In this document: positions 34,145 to 43,202 of the stretch, one piece after another
Numbering within the stretch: the first letter of the stretch is position 1
How the letters are laid out: every line of letters begins with the position of its first letter
Assembly (NCBI GenBank): GCA_022340465.1
Contig: JAJDNW010000022.1
Span: forward strand, 61,144 to 125,143
DNA length: 64,000 nucleotides
DNA from: Deltaproteobacteria bacterium
GTDB lineage: Bacteria; Desulfobacterota; Desulfobacteria; Desulfobacterales; B30-G6
Direction of reading: 5' to 3'
Translations under genes and position numbers: made by a program
The notes under the pieces: generated by a model
Database searches by the model: none
The model's input: only the letters and a program-made list of their open reading frames with translations
Told to the model about the DNA's origin: nothing

Positions 34145-34891
34145 ATGCTGGTCATCGACAACCTGATGGTATTTTTCGAAAACGCCCTGGCCCTGAACGG
34201 GTTGAGTCTCGAGGTGGGCGAGGGGGAGATCGTGGGCCTGATCGGGTCCAACAGCGCCGGTAAGACCACCCTGATGAATACGGTGTCCGGCCTGATTATC
34301 GATATGCGTATCAAGGAGAAGAGAAAGGGCGGCGAGCGCATCACCATCTACGGAAGCATCACATACAAAGGCGAGGAAATTACCGACATGCCGCCGGACG
34401 ATAGGGTCCGAAGAGGCGTCGTGCTGTCCCGGGAGCGGCATCCGGTTTTTCCGGAGAGCAGCGTCCTGGAAAATTTCAAAATAGCGGGCTACCTGCGTTC
34501 CAAGGCCGAAGTTAAGGAAACCATAGCGTATGTTTTCAACATGTTTCCGCCGTTGTCCAGGCTGCAGAAGCGCAGGGCCGGTTTCCTGAGCGGCGGCGAG
34601 CAGCAGATGCTGGCCATCGGAATGGCCCTGGTGGTGCGACCCGAGCTGTTGCTGCTGGATGAACCCCTGCTGGGCCTGAGCCCGATGATGCAGAAGGCCG
34701 TAATGGATGCGATCGTAGCGCTGAACAGGGAAAACGGCATCACCGTTTTGTTGAGTGAGCAGTTCGCCAGACCGGTGCTGCCGGTGGTGGACCGGGCCTA
34801 TGTCGTGGAAAACGGGATGCTGACCCTCGCCGGAACCGGGGCCGAACTGATGAACAATCCTGAAATCAAAGCCGCATATTTCGGGGTCTGA
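34145..34891 (+). CDS. livF: Liv-type ABC transporter ATPase LivF (second system)
   Basis: 248 aa. Walker A GSNSAGKTT, signature LSGGEQQ, Walker B LLLLDEPLLGLSPMM and a switch region ITVLLSEQFAR. It carries an insertion of about 15 residues after Walker A (DMRIKEKRKGGERITIYGS) not usual in LivF. It is 72 nt downstream of livG and 3 nt upstream of the ligase gene, so the ligase belongs to the transporter operon. Confidence 0.9.
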   Translation: MLVIDNLMVFFENALALNGLSLEVGEGEIVGLIGSNSAGKTTLMNTVSGLIIDMRIKEKRKGGERITIYGSITYKGEEITDMPPDDRVRRGVVLSRERHPVFPESSVLENFKIAGYLRSKAEVKETIAYVFNMFPPLSRLQKRRAGFLSGGEQQMLAIGMALVVRPELLLLDEPLLGLSPMMQKAVMDAIVALNRENGITVLLSEQFARPVLPVVDRAYVVENGMLTLAGTGAELMNNPEIKAAYFGV

Positions 34892-34894
34892 TAG

Positions 34895-36535
34895 ATGCAT
34901 GATAACCAAACCATAGCAACGCGATTCATGTCCACGGTCAAAAGGCGCGCCGGACACACAGGGGTTATCTACCTGGGTACCCGTTACTCCTACGGCCGCA
35001 TCCGGGAACTGGCGGACGGTTTTGCCGCCGCCATGCTGAACGAGGGGCTTACCTCCGGCCAGAGGGTAATCATCTATGCGCCCAACAGCATCCAGTGGGT
35101 GATCGCCTGGCTGGGGATTCAACGGGCCGGCGGCGTCTGCGTCCCGGTTACGCCCATCTATACGCCCAGCGATCTGGAATACATCGCCAACGACAGCGAC
35201 GCCGAGGCCATCGTTTGTGCGGACACCAATTTCGGCTACGTCAAAAAGGTGTTGCCGGAAACAAAATTGAAAACGGTGGTCATCACGCGCATGGCCGAGA
35301 TGCTGCCGGCCTGGAAACGCCTTTTCGGCTACCTTTTCGATATCGTGCCCCGGGGCAGAACCATTCTCGATGAAAACACCTTCGAAATGGGCAAGCTCAT
35401 CAGGACCCATGCCGGCGCTTCAGGCAGCCATCTGGATCTCCCTGAACGCAGGGGGTGCGACATAGCCGAGATTCTCTACACCGGTGGTACGACCAAACAT
35501 CCTAAAGGGGTGCCCATCACCCACGACCTCTTTTTAACTTCCGCAGAGGAACAGATCCGGGTGAGTGAGCCGCTCTTCCCGGCCGAGGACAACGTGATCA
35601 TGGCCAACGCACCGCTGTTTCACATCCTGGGACAGACGTGCAGTCTGGCAACGCTGCTGGTGGGCGGTACGCTGCTGGTCCAACCCAAGGTCAACCTGGA
35701 CGCCACATTCGAATCGATCCAGCGTTTCAAAGCAAAGACCATGATCGGCGTCCCCACCCTCTACCGGATGATTCTAGAACACGACCGTCTGGACCAGTAT
35801 GATATGCATTCCGTCGACTACTGGTACAGTGCCGGCGACGTGCTGCCCACCGAGGTGGGCAAGCGCTGGGAGGACAGGTTCGGCAAACCCATCTACCAGG
35901 GATACGGCGCCACCGAGACCTGTGGGGGTGTTTCCATGTGCCCCACCGACATGGCCAACCCGCCCAAGAGCATCGGCCGCGTCGTTCCCAGCAAAGCCAT
36001 CAAGGTTGTCGACCCCGTGCTTCTGGAGCCGGTGGCACCCGGGGAACCCGGGGAGCTTTTGGTGTCGTCACAGCACATGGTCAGGCACTACATCAACAAA
36101 CCCGAGGAAACGGAGGCGGCCTTTGTCGAACTCGAGGGGCGGACATGGTACCGGACCGCCGACGTGGTGTCCAGGGACGAGGAGGGCAATCTCTATTTCG
36201 TCGACCGGACCGTCGACACGATCAAACACAAGGGCTACCGCGTGTCGGCTTCGGAAATCGAAGCGGTTTTGCAGGAGCATCACGCGGTTGTGGCAGCGTG
36301 TGTGGTGGGCCTGCCGGACGAAATGGTGGGCGAGCGCATCAAGGCCTTCGTGGTCCTCAAGGAAGATGTCAAGGGTATCACCGGCTACGAACTGATCAAG
36401 TGGTGCCGCAAATCACTGGTTTCCTACAAGGTGCCGCAGTACATCGAATTCAGGGACATGCTGCCGAAATCAAAGGTGGGCAAACTCCTGCGCCGGGAAA
36501 TTCGTGACGAAGAAAAACGCATGGCCGAGCAATAG
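34895..36535 (+). CDS. AMP-forming acyl-CoA synthetase (second Liv operon)
   Basis: 546 aa ANL-superfamily ligase. The adenylation P-loop is a variant, YTGGTTKHPKGVPITH, with GG for SG and KH for G. Further motifs are YGATETCGG, WYRTADVVSRDEEGNLYFVDRTVDTIKHKGYRVS and the C-terminal lysine segment SKVGKLLRRE. The D of the usual TGDL is present only as TADV. It should make an acyl- or aryl-CoA from the acid delivered by the transporter. Overall it resembles long-chain/aryl ligases more than the ligase at 17014-18591. Confidence 0.88.
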   Translation: MHDNQTIATRFMSTVKRRAGHTGVIYLGTRYSYGRIRELADGFAAAMLNEGLTSGQRVIIYAPNSIQWVIAWLGIQRAGGVCVPVTPIYTPSDLEYIANDSDAEAIVCADTNFGYVKKVLPETKLKTVVITRMAEMLPAWKRLFGYLFDIVPRGRTILDENTFEMGKLIRTHAGASGSHLDLPERRGCDIAEILYTGGTTKHPKGVPITHDLFLTSAEEQIRVSEPLFPAEDNVIMANAPLFHILGQTCSLATLLVGGTLLVQPKVNLDATFESIQRFKAKTMIGVPTLYRMILEHDRLDQYDMHSVDYWYSAGDVLPTEVGKRWEDRFGKPIYQGYGATETCGGVSMCPTDMANPPKSIGRVVPSKAIKVVDPVLLEPVAPGEPGELLVSSQHMVRHYINKPEETEAAFVELEGRTWYRTADVVSRDEEGNLYFVDRTVDTIKHKGYRVSASEIEAVLQEHHAVVAACVVGLPDEMVGERIKAFVVLKEDVKGITGYELIKWCRKSLVSYKVPQYIEFRDMLPKSKVGKLLRREIRDEEKRMAEQ

Positions 36536-36538
36536 ACC

Positions 36539-36571
36539 TGTTCTGTCGGCACACGTTGTGCCGACAGAACA
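36539..36571. terminator. Bidirectional terminator hairpin
   Basis: Perfect 15-bp stem (36539-36553 with 36557-36571, 3-nt loop) in the 45-nt gap between the convergent ligase and acyl-CoA dehydrogenase genes. Suited to stop transcription from both sides. Confidence 0.8.
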
Positions 36572-36580
36572 TGCGTATTG

Positions 36581-37723
36581 TTATAACCCAAGCGATTTGG
36601 CGATGATGGTTTTCATGACTTCGGTGGTGCCGGCGAAGATGGTGATCACGCGCACGTCACGGAAAACCTTCACCAGGAAATTGGCCTCCAGGAGGCCGTA
36701 GTCTCCGAACAGGTCCAAGACCCGGTCGATCATCTGATTCAGGCTTTCTGAACTGGCATACTTGCTCATCATGGTCTCGCGGATCACGTCCCGACCTTCC
36801 ATGTGTCCCTTGATGGTTGCATCCAGCAGGGCCCGGTTCATTCTGGTTTCGGTGGCCATTTCCGCGATGGTGAACTGCACCTGCTGGTATTTGCCCAAAG
36901 GCTTTCCGTCCACCTCCGTGGCACGGCAGTAATTGATGACCTCTTCCAATATCAGCTCCGCAACGATGACCGTCATGAAGGCGCAGACCAACCGCTCCTG
37001 TTGAAGCTTCTGCATCAGCATGATAAATCCGGCGCCTTTCTCTCCCAGGAGGTTCTCCTTGGGGATACGGCAGTTGGAAAAAAAGAGCTCGGCAGTGTCC
37101 TGGGAATACCCCCCCATTTTTTCCAATTGGCGACCCCTGGTGAATCCGGGGGTGCCGTCCTCGACGAGATACAGGGACACGGCCTTGTGCCGGTCCTCCA
37201 CACCCGGGTCTTTAGCCGCCACGATTACCAGGTCGCAGTTGATGCCGTTGGAAATGAAGGTTTTGGATCCGTTGAGCACGACCTCGTCGCCCTCGTGCTC
37301 GGCAGTCATCTCGATGGAGGCGACGTCGCTGCCGGCGCCGGGTTCGGTCATGGCTACGGCGGTGACGATGTCGCCGGAAACGCAGCCGGGCAGATACTTT
37401 TTTTTCTGCTCCTCGGAGCCGAAGGAAACGATGTAGGGGACGACGATGTCGCTGTGCAAACCTGCCGCCAATCCGTTGAGGTCCGCTTTGCCCAGTTCTT
37501 CGGATACGATGACCGAATAAAGAAAATCCAGACCGGGGCCTCCGTAGGCTTCGGGGACACTGGTGCCCAGAAATCCTGCTGCGCCCATCTTTTTCCAGGC
37601 TTCCTTGGGAACGATGTGCGCTTCCTCCCACTGGTCGCGTTGGGGCACGAGCTCCTTTTGGAGAAATTCGGCAAGCGTTTTACGAAAGCGGTGATGATCC
37701 TCTGTGTAGTTCAATATGTTCAT
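36581..37723 (-). CDS. Acyl-CoA dehydrogenase, pair 1, subunit with IVD-type catalytic Glu
   Basis: 380 aa flavoprotein with AVAMTEPGAGSDVASIEMTA and KTFISNG (FAD-binding signatures), and a C-terminal IFAGTTEVMK. The usual catalytic Glu in YEGT is Ala here, but E243 in LQQERLV aligns with the alternative base of isovaleryl-CoA and long-chain enzymes (LDLERLV). It oxidises an acyl-CoA to the enoyl-CoA, passing electrons to ETF. It is the second gene of a two-gene leftward operon, 12 nt after another acyl-CoA dehydrogenase. Confidence 0.88.
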   Translation of the reverse strand: MNILNYTEDHHRFRKTLAEFLQKELVPQRDQWEEAHIVPKEAWKKMGAAGFLGTSVPEAYGGPGLDFLYSVIVSEELGKADLNGLAAGLHSDIVVPYIVSFGSEEQKKKYLPGCVSGDIVTAVAMTEPGAGSDVASIEMTAEHEGDEVVLNGSKTFISNGINCDLVIVAAKDPGVEDRHKAVSLYLVEDGTPGFTRGRQLEKMGGYSQDTAELFFSNCRIPKENLLGEKGAGFIMLMQKLQQERLVCAFMTVIVAELILEEVINYCRATEVDGKPLGKYQQVQFTIAEMATETRMNRALLDATIKGHMEGRDVIRETMMSKYASSESLNQMIDRVLDLFGDYGLLEANFLVKVFRDVRVITIFAGTTEVMKTIIAKSLGL

Positions 37724-37735
37724 GGCGTCCCCCTG

Positions 37736-38887
37736 CTATTTGATTTTACCTATGACTGCTCTGGCAATGACATCCTTTTGAACGTCCCTGGCTCCCAGAT
37801 GCAGCTCAGCGGCTTTGGCTTCCCTGTAGTAGCGTTCGACCTCGTATTCGGTCATATAACCGTAACCGCCGTAAAGTTGGATAGACTGCGCACCCACTTC
37901 CATAGCGGTTCTGGCGGCCGTCAATTTGGCCATGGAATTCAATTTGTGGTCCATGCGCCCCTGATCCCGGGTCCAGGCGGCTTTGTAGGTGATCAGCTCG
38001 GCCAGTTCGATTTTGGTGGCCATGTCGGCGATCTTGTGTTGTGTCACCTGAAAAGCGGCCAGTTTGCGCTGGAACTGCACCCGTTCCTTGATGTAGTCCA
38101 TGGCCCGGTCCAGGGATCCAAGAGCCGTGCCCAGGGACTGGGCGGCGCTGAGAACCCTGCTTTCCGACAGGAAGGTTTCCAGTTGGGCAATGCCGGCCCC
38201 GGCGACGCCCACCAGGTTGTCGGCTGATACCGCGACGTTGTCGAAGGACACGTGGGATGTTGCCGTCATATTCCCGCCCAGCTTTTTTCCGGCGGCTTCG
38301 GTCGATATGCCGGGGCGGTCGGCCTCCACAACGATCATACTGATGCCATCTGCGGAATTTTCCGTTTCCTCCCCGGTCCGGCAAAGCACGATATAAAACC
38401 CGGCACCCTGGCCGTTGATCACGTTCATCTTCAATCCGCTGATGACCCATTCCTCTTTTCTACGGTCGGCCGTCGTTTTGATGGATGTGAAATTTCCGCC
38501 GCGCTGGCTTTCCGAAAAGGCCGCTGCTGGGAGCATTTCTCCTTCGGCAACGGGCGGCAGAAAGGTTTCCTTCAAATGATCCGAACCGAACCGGAGGATG
38601 CTTTCCGATCCAAAAGTGGACATGGCCAGCGCGCCGCCGATGCTCGCGTCCTTGCGGCAGAACGCTTCGGAAACCAGAACGGCCTCTAACATGCCCATGC
38701 CGCCGCCGGAATATTTTTCGGGAAAGTGGATACCCACAAAACCCAGGTCGGCGGCTTGCTTCCAGATGCTTTCCGGGAACCTGCCGTTCTTCTCATATTC
38801 ATAGGCCAGTTCCTTGTCGAACTCTCCTTTGGCAAATCCCGCAGCTGCCTTCTGAATCTGCTTCTGTGCTTTTGTCAATTCGAACAT
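37736..38887 (-). CDS. Acyl-CoA dehydrogenase-like protein, pair 1, subunit lacking both catalytic Glu positions
   Basis: 383 aa. The fold is clear from AAAFSESQRGGNFTSIKT, GGNMTATSHVSFDNV and QLYGGYGYMTEYEVERYYREAKAAELHLGARDVQKDVIAR. Where YEGT(N/S)EIQ is expected it reads LHLGARDVQ, and where LxxER is expected it reads SESRV, so neither known catalytic Glu is present. It may be a non-catalytic partner of the neighbouring dehydrogenase in a heteromer, as in some actinobacterial sterol FadE pairs, or use another base. First gene of the two-gene operon. Confidence 0.85.
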   Translation of the reverse strand: MFELTKAQKQIQKAAAGFAKGEFDKELAYEYEKNGRFPESIWKQAADLGFVGIHFPEKYSGGGMGMLEAVLVSEAFCRKDASIGGALAMSTFGSESILRFGSDHLKETFLPPVAEGEMLPAAAFSESQRGGNFTSIKTTADRRKEEWVISGLKMNVINGQGAGFYIVLCRTGEETENSADGISMIVVEADRPGISTEAAGKKLGGNMTATSHVSFDNVAVSADNLVGVAGAGIAQLETFLSESRVLSAAQSLGTALGSLDRAMDYIKERVQFQRKLAAFQVTQHKIADMATKIELAELITYKAAWTRDQGRMDHKLNSMAKLTAARTAMEVGAQSIQLYGGYGYMTEYEVERYYREAKAAELHLGARDVQKDVIARAVIGKIK

Positions 38888-39053
38888 GCCGTCCCTCCAT
38901 CGCTGTCATGACAGTTTCTAAGGTTGGTCGAAAAAAAAATCATACAAGGTTGCCTCGGTATTGGCAAGTCGCGAAACGGTCAAAATTCGGCATTACGCGT
39001 TATACGAGGCATTACCTGAATTAAGCGATAATATAGTGGCGGCAGCCTTGTGC

Positions 39054-39083
39054 TTGACCACACCGTTTTTCACGAGATATATA
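39054..39083 (+). promoter_or_regulatory. Sigma-70-type promoter for the SYLF protein
   Basis: TTGACC (39054-39059) and TATATA (39078-39083) are 18 bp apart. The expected start is about 39090, leaving a 64-nt leader before the ATG at 39154. Confidence 0.55.
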
Positions 39084-39153
39084 AGGGCGGGTAGATTCTT
39101 GAGCCTTATCGGAAGCGACGAATCCAGCTGATTGTAGAAAAAGGGAGATATAC

Positions 39154-39726
39154 ATGCGTAAAAAACATTTCATATCGACGTTATCGTTAATTATTCTGTT
39201 GGCACTGACGGGTACGGTGAAGGCCGACCAGTATGAGGATACAATCAATGTGTTTAAATCGTCTGAATCCGTGCAGCCGTTTTTTGAAAATGCCTATGGC
39301 TATGCGCTTTTTCCAACGGTGGGTAAAGGCGGTTTCGGTATCGGCGGCGCTTTTGGCAAAGGGCAGGTTTATAGAAAGGGGACGGTTACCGGCAGCGTTT
39401 CGCTGGTAAAGGCGACCATCGGATTTCAGATGGGCGGCCAGGTCTTCAGCGAAATCATCTTTTTTGAAGATAAACGGGCGTACGATGATTTTACCGGCGG
39501 CAACTTCGAGTTCGATGCCTCAGCGTCGGCCGTGGCCATCACCGCGGGGGTCCAGGCAAAGGCGGGAACAGAGGGCACGACCGCCGGAGTAAGCGCCGGA
39601 CCCGCCACCGGCAAGCAGGCTCCCTCCGTTTATCGCAAAGGTATGGCCGTTTTCGTGCACACAAAAGGCGGCCTCATGTTCGAAGCGTCCATTGGCGGCC
39701 AAAAGTTCACCTTTACGCCCAATTAA
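39154..39726 (+). CDS. Exported SYLF/YSC84-domain lipid-binding protein
   Basis: 190 aa, ATG after GGGAGATAT. Sec signal MRKKHFISTLSLIILLALTGTVKA. The mature protein follows the SYLF/Ysc84 pattern: a first helix with FKSSESVQPFFENAYGYALFPTVGKGGFGIGGAFGKGQVYRKG, then VSLVKATIGFQMGGQVFSEIIFFEDK and a C-terminal YRKGMAVFVHTKGGLMFEASIGGQKF. Members bind lipids at membranes in eukaryotes; the bacterial periplasmic ones have no settled role. Single gene with its own promoter. Confidence 0.88.
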   Translation: MRKKHFISTLSLIILLALTGTVKADQYEDTINVFKSSESVQPFFENAYGYALFPTVGKGGFGIGGAFGKGQVYRKGTVTGSVSLVKATIGFQMGGQVFSEIIFFEDKRAYDDFTGGNFEFDASASAVAITAGVQAKAGTEGTTAGVSAGPATGKQAPSVYRKGMAVFVHTKGGLMFEASIGGQKFTFTPN

Positions 39727-39818
39727 TTTAGCGCGGTTAACATAATTACAACATATACATTTGGGGTACGAACGTCCCCTAAAATTTAAATACTAAATGT
39801 GTGGGGGCGGGATGGGTT

Positions 39819-40523
39819 TCAGTCATCTATCGGCAGGTCTAACAACTGTTCGAGGCCGGTGATGGTCGGTTCGAAAGGTTCTACGTCGGGCCAGTTGCGT
39901 TTGACGCTGCGGTGCTTGAGCCAGACGGGGCGGAGGCCCGCATCCCGGGCGCCGCAGATATCGATGCGCCAGTCGTCGCCCACGTAGAGGGTTTCTTGCG
40001 GCGCAAGGTCCATTCGCTGCAGGCATTGGTTGAATGGTTCCGGATCGGGCTTGGGCGGCACCCCTCCCTCGCCGGCAACGACCACCACCTCGAAAAACCG
40101 TTCCAGGCGGGGGAAGAGGGCAAGGCGGTGGGTGCCGGCGTTTTTTTGCCCCTGGGTGTTGGTGACGAGCCCCAGGCGGAAGCGTTCGCGCAGCTTTTCC
40201 AAAACGGTCATGGTTTCGGGAAAGGGAGTGGTGAGGGACTTGACCGTTTCCCAGTAGTCGCTTTCCCAGGCCTGCAGCCGCTCCCGGTCCGGCGTGAGGC
40301 CGAACGGTTCGCAGACCGCCTGCCAGATGGCCGGCCGGGAGAAATTCGATTGCTGGTGAAAGGCTTTGCGGCGTTTGCGGTATTCCCCGAGAAATCGATC
40401 CCAGGGTACCTCGTCCGGGTCTAATTCCGCATACAGCTTTTCTTTGGCGTCTTTTTCTGCGGCCTTGAACCCGTCGGCCGAGTTGACCAGGGTCTGGCCG
40501 AAGTCGAACAATATGGCTTTCAT
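39819..40523 (-). CDS. HAD-superfamily hydrolase
   Basis: 234 aa. Motif I is DFGQTLV, where the usual second Asp (DxD) is replaced by Q-T-L (D-F-G-Q). Motif II is LVTNTQG, motif III KP.P and motif IV VGDDWRIDICGARDAG. A helical cap lies between motifs I and II. The sequence fits a YjjG-like or phosphoglycolate-phosphatase-like member, not phosphonoacetaldehyde hydrolase, which has a cap lysine and a DWAGT motif. Last gene of the operon with the aminotransferase and aldehyde dehydrogenase, 45 nt downstream of the latter. Substrate unknown. Confidence 0.83.
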   Translation of the reverse strand: MKAILFDFGQTLVNSADGFKAAEKDAKEKLYAELDPDEVPWDRFLGEYRKRRKAFHQQSNFSRPAIWQAVCEPFGLTPDRERLQAWESDYWETVKSLTTPFPETMTVLEKLRERFRLGLVTNTQGQKNAGTHRLALFPRLERFFEVVVVAGEGGVPPKPDPEPFNQCLQRMDLAPQETLYVGDDWRIDICGARDAGLRPVWLKHRSVKRNWPDVEPFEPTITGLEQLLDLPIDD

Positions 40524-40568
40524 TAGAAACGCCCTGTCCTTAAAAGCGTCAATGCATCACATTGAAAA

Positions 40569-41957
40569 TCAATTATTTCCCCATTTTTTCAAGTAATTGG
40601 CGCAGAGATCCTCCGCGCTGGGGACATACTCCTCCTTGGGGATGGAGAGCAGGGTGTAGTTCATGAAGTTGAGCCAGTTGACATTGCCGCTGAAGATGTT
40701 TCCGGCCCAGGTGCCGCAGCCCAGCGTGTCCGTGGTGGGCAGACCCGTGTTCCATCCGCCGCTGTTGGCATGGGCATGGGGCATGTTGCAGACCACCCGG
40801 CCGACATTGGCGCGCAGGGCCAACTGCACCCGGCGTTCGTCGTTTTCCGAGTGGATCGACACGGAGTGGCCTTCGCCGGAGAACTTGAGGATTTTTTCCA
40901 GGCGGTCCAGCATTTCGTCGAAATCGGACCATTTCCAGACGGTGAGCACCGGGGAAATTTTTTCGCCGGAGAAACGGTCCTCCGGTCCGATCTTTTCACC
41001 GATCACCATCAGGAAGCGGGTGTCGGCGGGTACGTCGATACCGGCATTCTCGGCGATCACGGTGGCCGGTCGGGCCACGATGTCGCGGTTGAGGTGCTTG
41101 CCGTCCGGCCACATGTAGCTCCGCAGCGTCTCGCGCTCCTCGGTGCTGCACAGGTAGCCGCCTTCGGCCTTGAGGGCTTCGAGCATATCGTCGTAAATGC
41201 TTTCGTAAAGGGCCACGGCATTTTCGGACGAACAGGAAGCGGAGTTGTTGGCGATTTTGGAGAGCCTGATCTTGTGGGCGGCAGCCTCCAGGTCCGCGCT
41301 GTCGTCGACAATGGAAACCACATTGCCGGCGCCAACCGTCTGGGCCGGTTTCCCGGCGGCGTACACCACCTTGACCAGGGCGGCGCCGCCGGTCGCCACG
41401 GCATAGTCGCAGTTGGCCATGACCTCGGCGGTTTTGGCATGGCTGGTGTTCTTGATGCACTGCATCAAGTCCGCGGGGGCGCCGATTTTTTCCAGGGCCT
41501 TGCGCGCATGCATCACGGTTTCGTAGGATGTTTTCTGGGTTCTGGGGTGCGGCGACACGATCTGGGCGTTCCTGGTTTTGAGCGTGCTCAGGGCCAGGCA
41601 GCAGATGGTCGATTCGGGGTTGGTGCAGGGCACCACGTTGGCGATGACGCCGATGGGCTTGGCGTATTTGCGAATGCCCAGCGCCTTGTTTTCTTCGATG
41701 AGGCCGCTGGTCTTGGCGCCGCGCATGTCATAAAGCGTCCCCAGGGTTTTGTTTTTGATCTTGTTCTTTTTATCTTCGGCGTTGCCGATGTCCGACTCCT
41801 CCACGGCCATGTAACCGAGTTTGTGGCGAACGTCTTCTTTCAGAAATTCCCATGCCACGGCTTCGACCATCTCGTCGACCTTTTCCTGGGGCCAGAATTC
41901 GACCTCCTTGAAGGCCTTGCGTGCACGTTCATACATCTTTTGAACATTGTCTTCCAT
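40569..41957 (-). CDS. CoA-acylating aldehyde dehydrogenase (SauS/EutE-like)
   Basis: 462 aa, the length of acylating aldehyde dehydrogenases without the alcohol-dehydrogenase half. It has ANVVPCTNPESTICCLAL, VATGGAALVKVVYAAGKPAQTVGAGN (NAD(P)-binding) and the catalytic cysteine loop NNSASCSSENAVAL. The sequence recalls sulfoacetaldehyde (SauS), succinate-semialdehyde and acetaldehyde acylating enzymes. It converts an aldehyde plus CoA and NAD(P)+ to an acyl-CoA, or the reverse. It follows the transaminase by 92 nt, so the aldehyde made there is the probable substrate. The substrate head group (phosphono, sulfo or plain acyl) cannot be decided. Confidence 0.88.
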   Translation of the reverse strand: MEDNVQKMYERARKAFKEVEFWPQEKVDEMVEAVAWEFLKEDVRHKLGYMAVEESDIGNAEDKKNKIKNKTLGTLYDMRGAKTSGLIEENKALGIRKYAKPIGVIANVVPCTNPESTICCLALSTLKTRNAQIVSPHPRTQKTSYETVMHARKALEKIGAPADLMQCIKNTSHAKTAEVMANCDYAVATGGAALVKVVYAAGKPAQTVGAGNVVSIVDDSADLEAAAHKIRLSKIANNSASCSSENAVALYESIYDDMLEALKAEGGYLCSTEERETLRSYMWPDGKHLNRDIVARPATVIAENAGIDVPADTRFLMVIGEKIGPEDRFSGEKISPVLTVWKWSDFDEMLDRLEKILKFSGEGHSVSIHSENDERRVQLALRANVGRVVCNMPHAHANSGGWNTGLPTTDTLGCGTWAGNIFSGNVNWLNFMNYTLLSIPKEEYVPSAEDLCANYLKKWGNN

Positions 41958-42049
41958 GATGCATTCTCCTGTTTTTCAAATATGTTTTAATATCAAATCA
42001 CAATGGCAAAAAAGGGCACAAAAATGACAATTGCCATGTTCCGATACCA

Positions 42050-43183
42050 TTACTTCAGCGGCAGGGCGTAGCCCATTTCCTCAAAAGCTTCTTTGGCGAC
42101 CACGAAAAAGTTCCTGATGTCCTTTTCGGTGATCAAACCGAGGTTGCACAGGCGGAAGGTTTCCAGGCCGAACATCTTGCCGGGATAGATGGTAAACCCC
42201 CTTTCATAGCAGTAGTCGTGCAGCTTGAAGAAGTCGAAGCGCCCGTCCCCGGGAGCCTGCACGGTTACCACCAGGCGGCCCTGGATCTCCCGGTCGATGA
42301 CCGATTTGAGGCCCATCTCCCCGAGCCCGCGGTGAATCGCCTCCCAACACTTGGTCAACCGTTCCCAGCGTGCGTGCTCGCCCTCCTCGAAATATTCCCT
42401 GGCGGCCTGCTGCAGCGCATAAATGGTCTGTACCGGGGGGGTGAAATGCATTTCACCCACCCGTTCGAAAAAATCGTACTGCATGAACAGGTTGCAGTAA
42501 TAGGATCGCGTCGGATAGTCTTTGGACTTTACGATTTCGGCGATGTTTCCAACGGTCCACGATGCGCCGGTCATGCCGGCCAGGCCCTTCTGGGCCGAAG
42601 ACATCAGAAAGTCGATGTTCTCTTTTTCGATGTCTATGGGCATGAGGCCGTATGTGGAAATGGTGTCGACCACGAACACGGCGCCGTTGTCGTGGGCCAG
42701 CCTGCCGATTTGCCCGACGGGGTTCAGGACGCCCGTGCCGGTTTCGTGGTGAACGGCAGCCACGACCGCAATGTCCCTGTCTTTTGCCAGGGCCTCTTCG
42801 ACGGCCGTTAGATCCGGCAGACCGGTGGCGGGAAACTTGAGGTCGATGCAGGGGATGTGGTAGTAAGCGGCAATTTCCACCATTCTGGCCGCGTAGGCAC
42901 CGTTGTTGACAACACAGATTTTCTTGCCCTCCGGCACCAGGGAGTTCACGAGCACATCCTGCACGATGGTTCCGGAGCCGGTAAAAATGACGGCACTGTA
43001 TTTCTCGGGATCTCCGTGAACCACCTTCACCAGGTCGCGGCGGACCCGGGTCATGACGTCTACGAATTCCTGTTCCCGGGGACAGATGTCGGGCACCACC
43101 TGGGCGTATTTCACGGCGTCGCTAGTGGTGGCCGGCCCCGGGTTCAGCAGTACGTTCCTCTTGACGGGTTTGACGACTTCCAT
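42050..43183 (-). CDS. Class V aminotransferase resembling 2-aminoethylphosphonate transaminase (PhnW)
   Basis: 377 aa from the ATG at 43183, which has a strong GGAGGTAATC site; the open frame runs on upstream but overlaps the preceding gene. It begins VKRNVLLNPGPATTSDAVKYAQ and VPDICPREQEF, the PhnW/AGXT opening. It has VDTISTYGLMPID (pyridine Asp) and the PLP lysine in MSSAQKGLAGMTG. PhnW converts 2-aminoethylphosphonate and pyruvate to phosphonoacetaldehyde and alanine. Alanine:glyoxylate, serine:pyruvate and taurine-type substrates are alternatives. It sits between the citrate-synthase-like pair (19 nt away) and the acylating aldehyde dehydrogenase. Confidence 0.85.
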   Translation of the reverse strand: MEVVKPVKRNVLLNPGPATTSDAVKYAQVVPDICPREQEFVDVMTRVRRDLVKVVHGDPEKYSAVIFTGSGTIVQDVLVNSLVPEGKKICVVNNGAYAARMVEIAAYYHIPCIDLKFPATGLPDLTAVEEALAKDRDIAVVAAVHHETGTGVLNPVGQIGRLAHDNGAVFVVDTISTYGLMPIDIEKENIDFLMSSAQKGLAGMTGASWTVGNIAEIVKSKDYPTRSYYCNLFMQYDFFERVGEMHFTPPVQTIYALQQAAREYFEEGEHARWERLTKCWEAIHRGLGEMGLKSVIDREIQGRLVVTVQAPGDGRFDFFKLHDYCYERGFTIYPGKMFGLETFRLCNLGLITEKDIRNFFVVAKEAFEEMGYALPLK

Positions 43184-43202
43184 GATTACCTCCGTCCTTC
43201 TG

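Noticed and set aside
39819..40523. HAD gene as phosphonoacetaldehyde hydrolase (PhnX) partner of the PhnW-like enzyme
   Set aside because: It lacks the DWAGT opening and the cap lysine expected of PhnX; motif I is DFGQTL. A general HAD phosphatase is the safer call.
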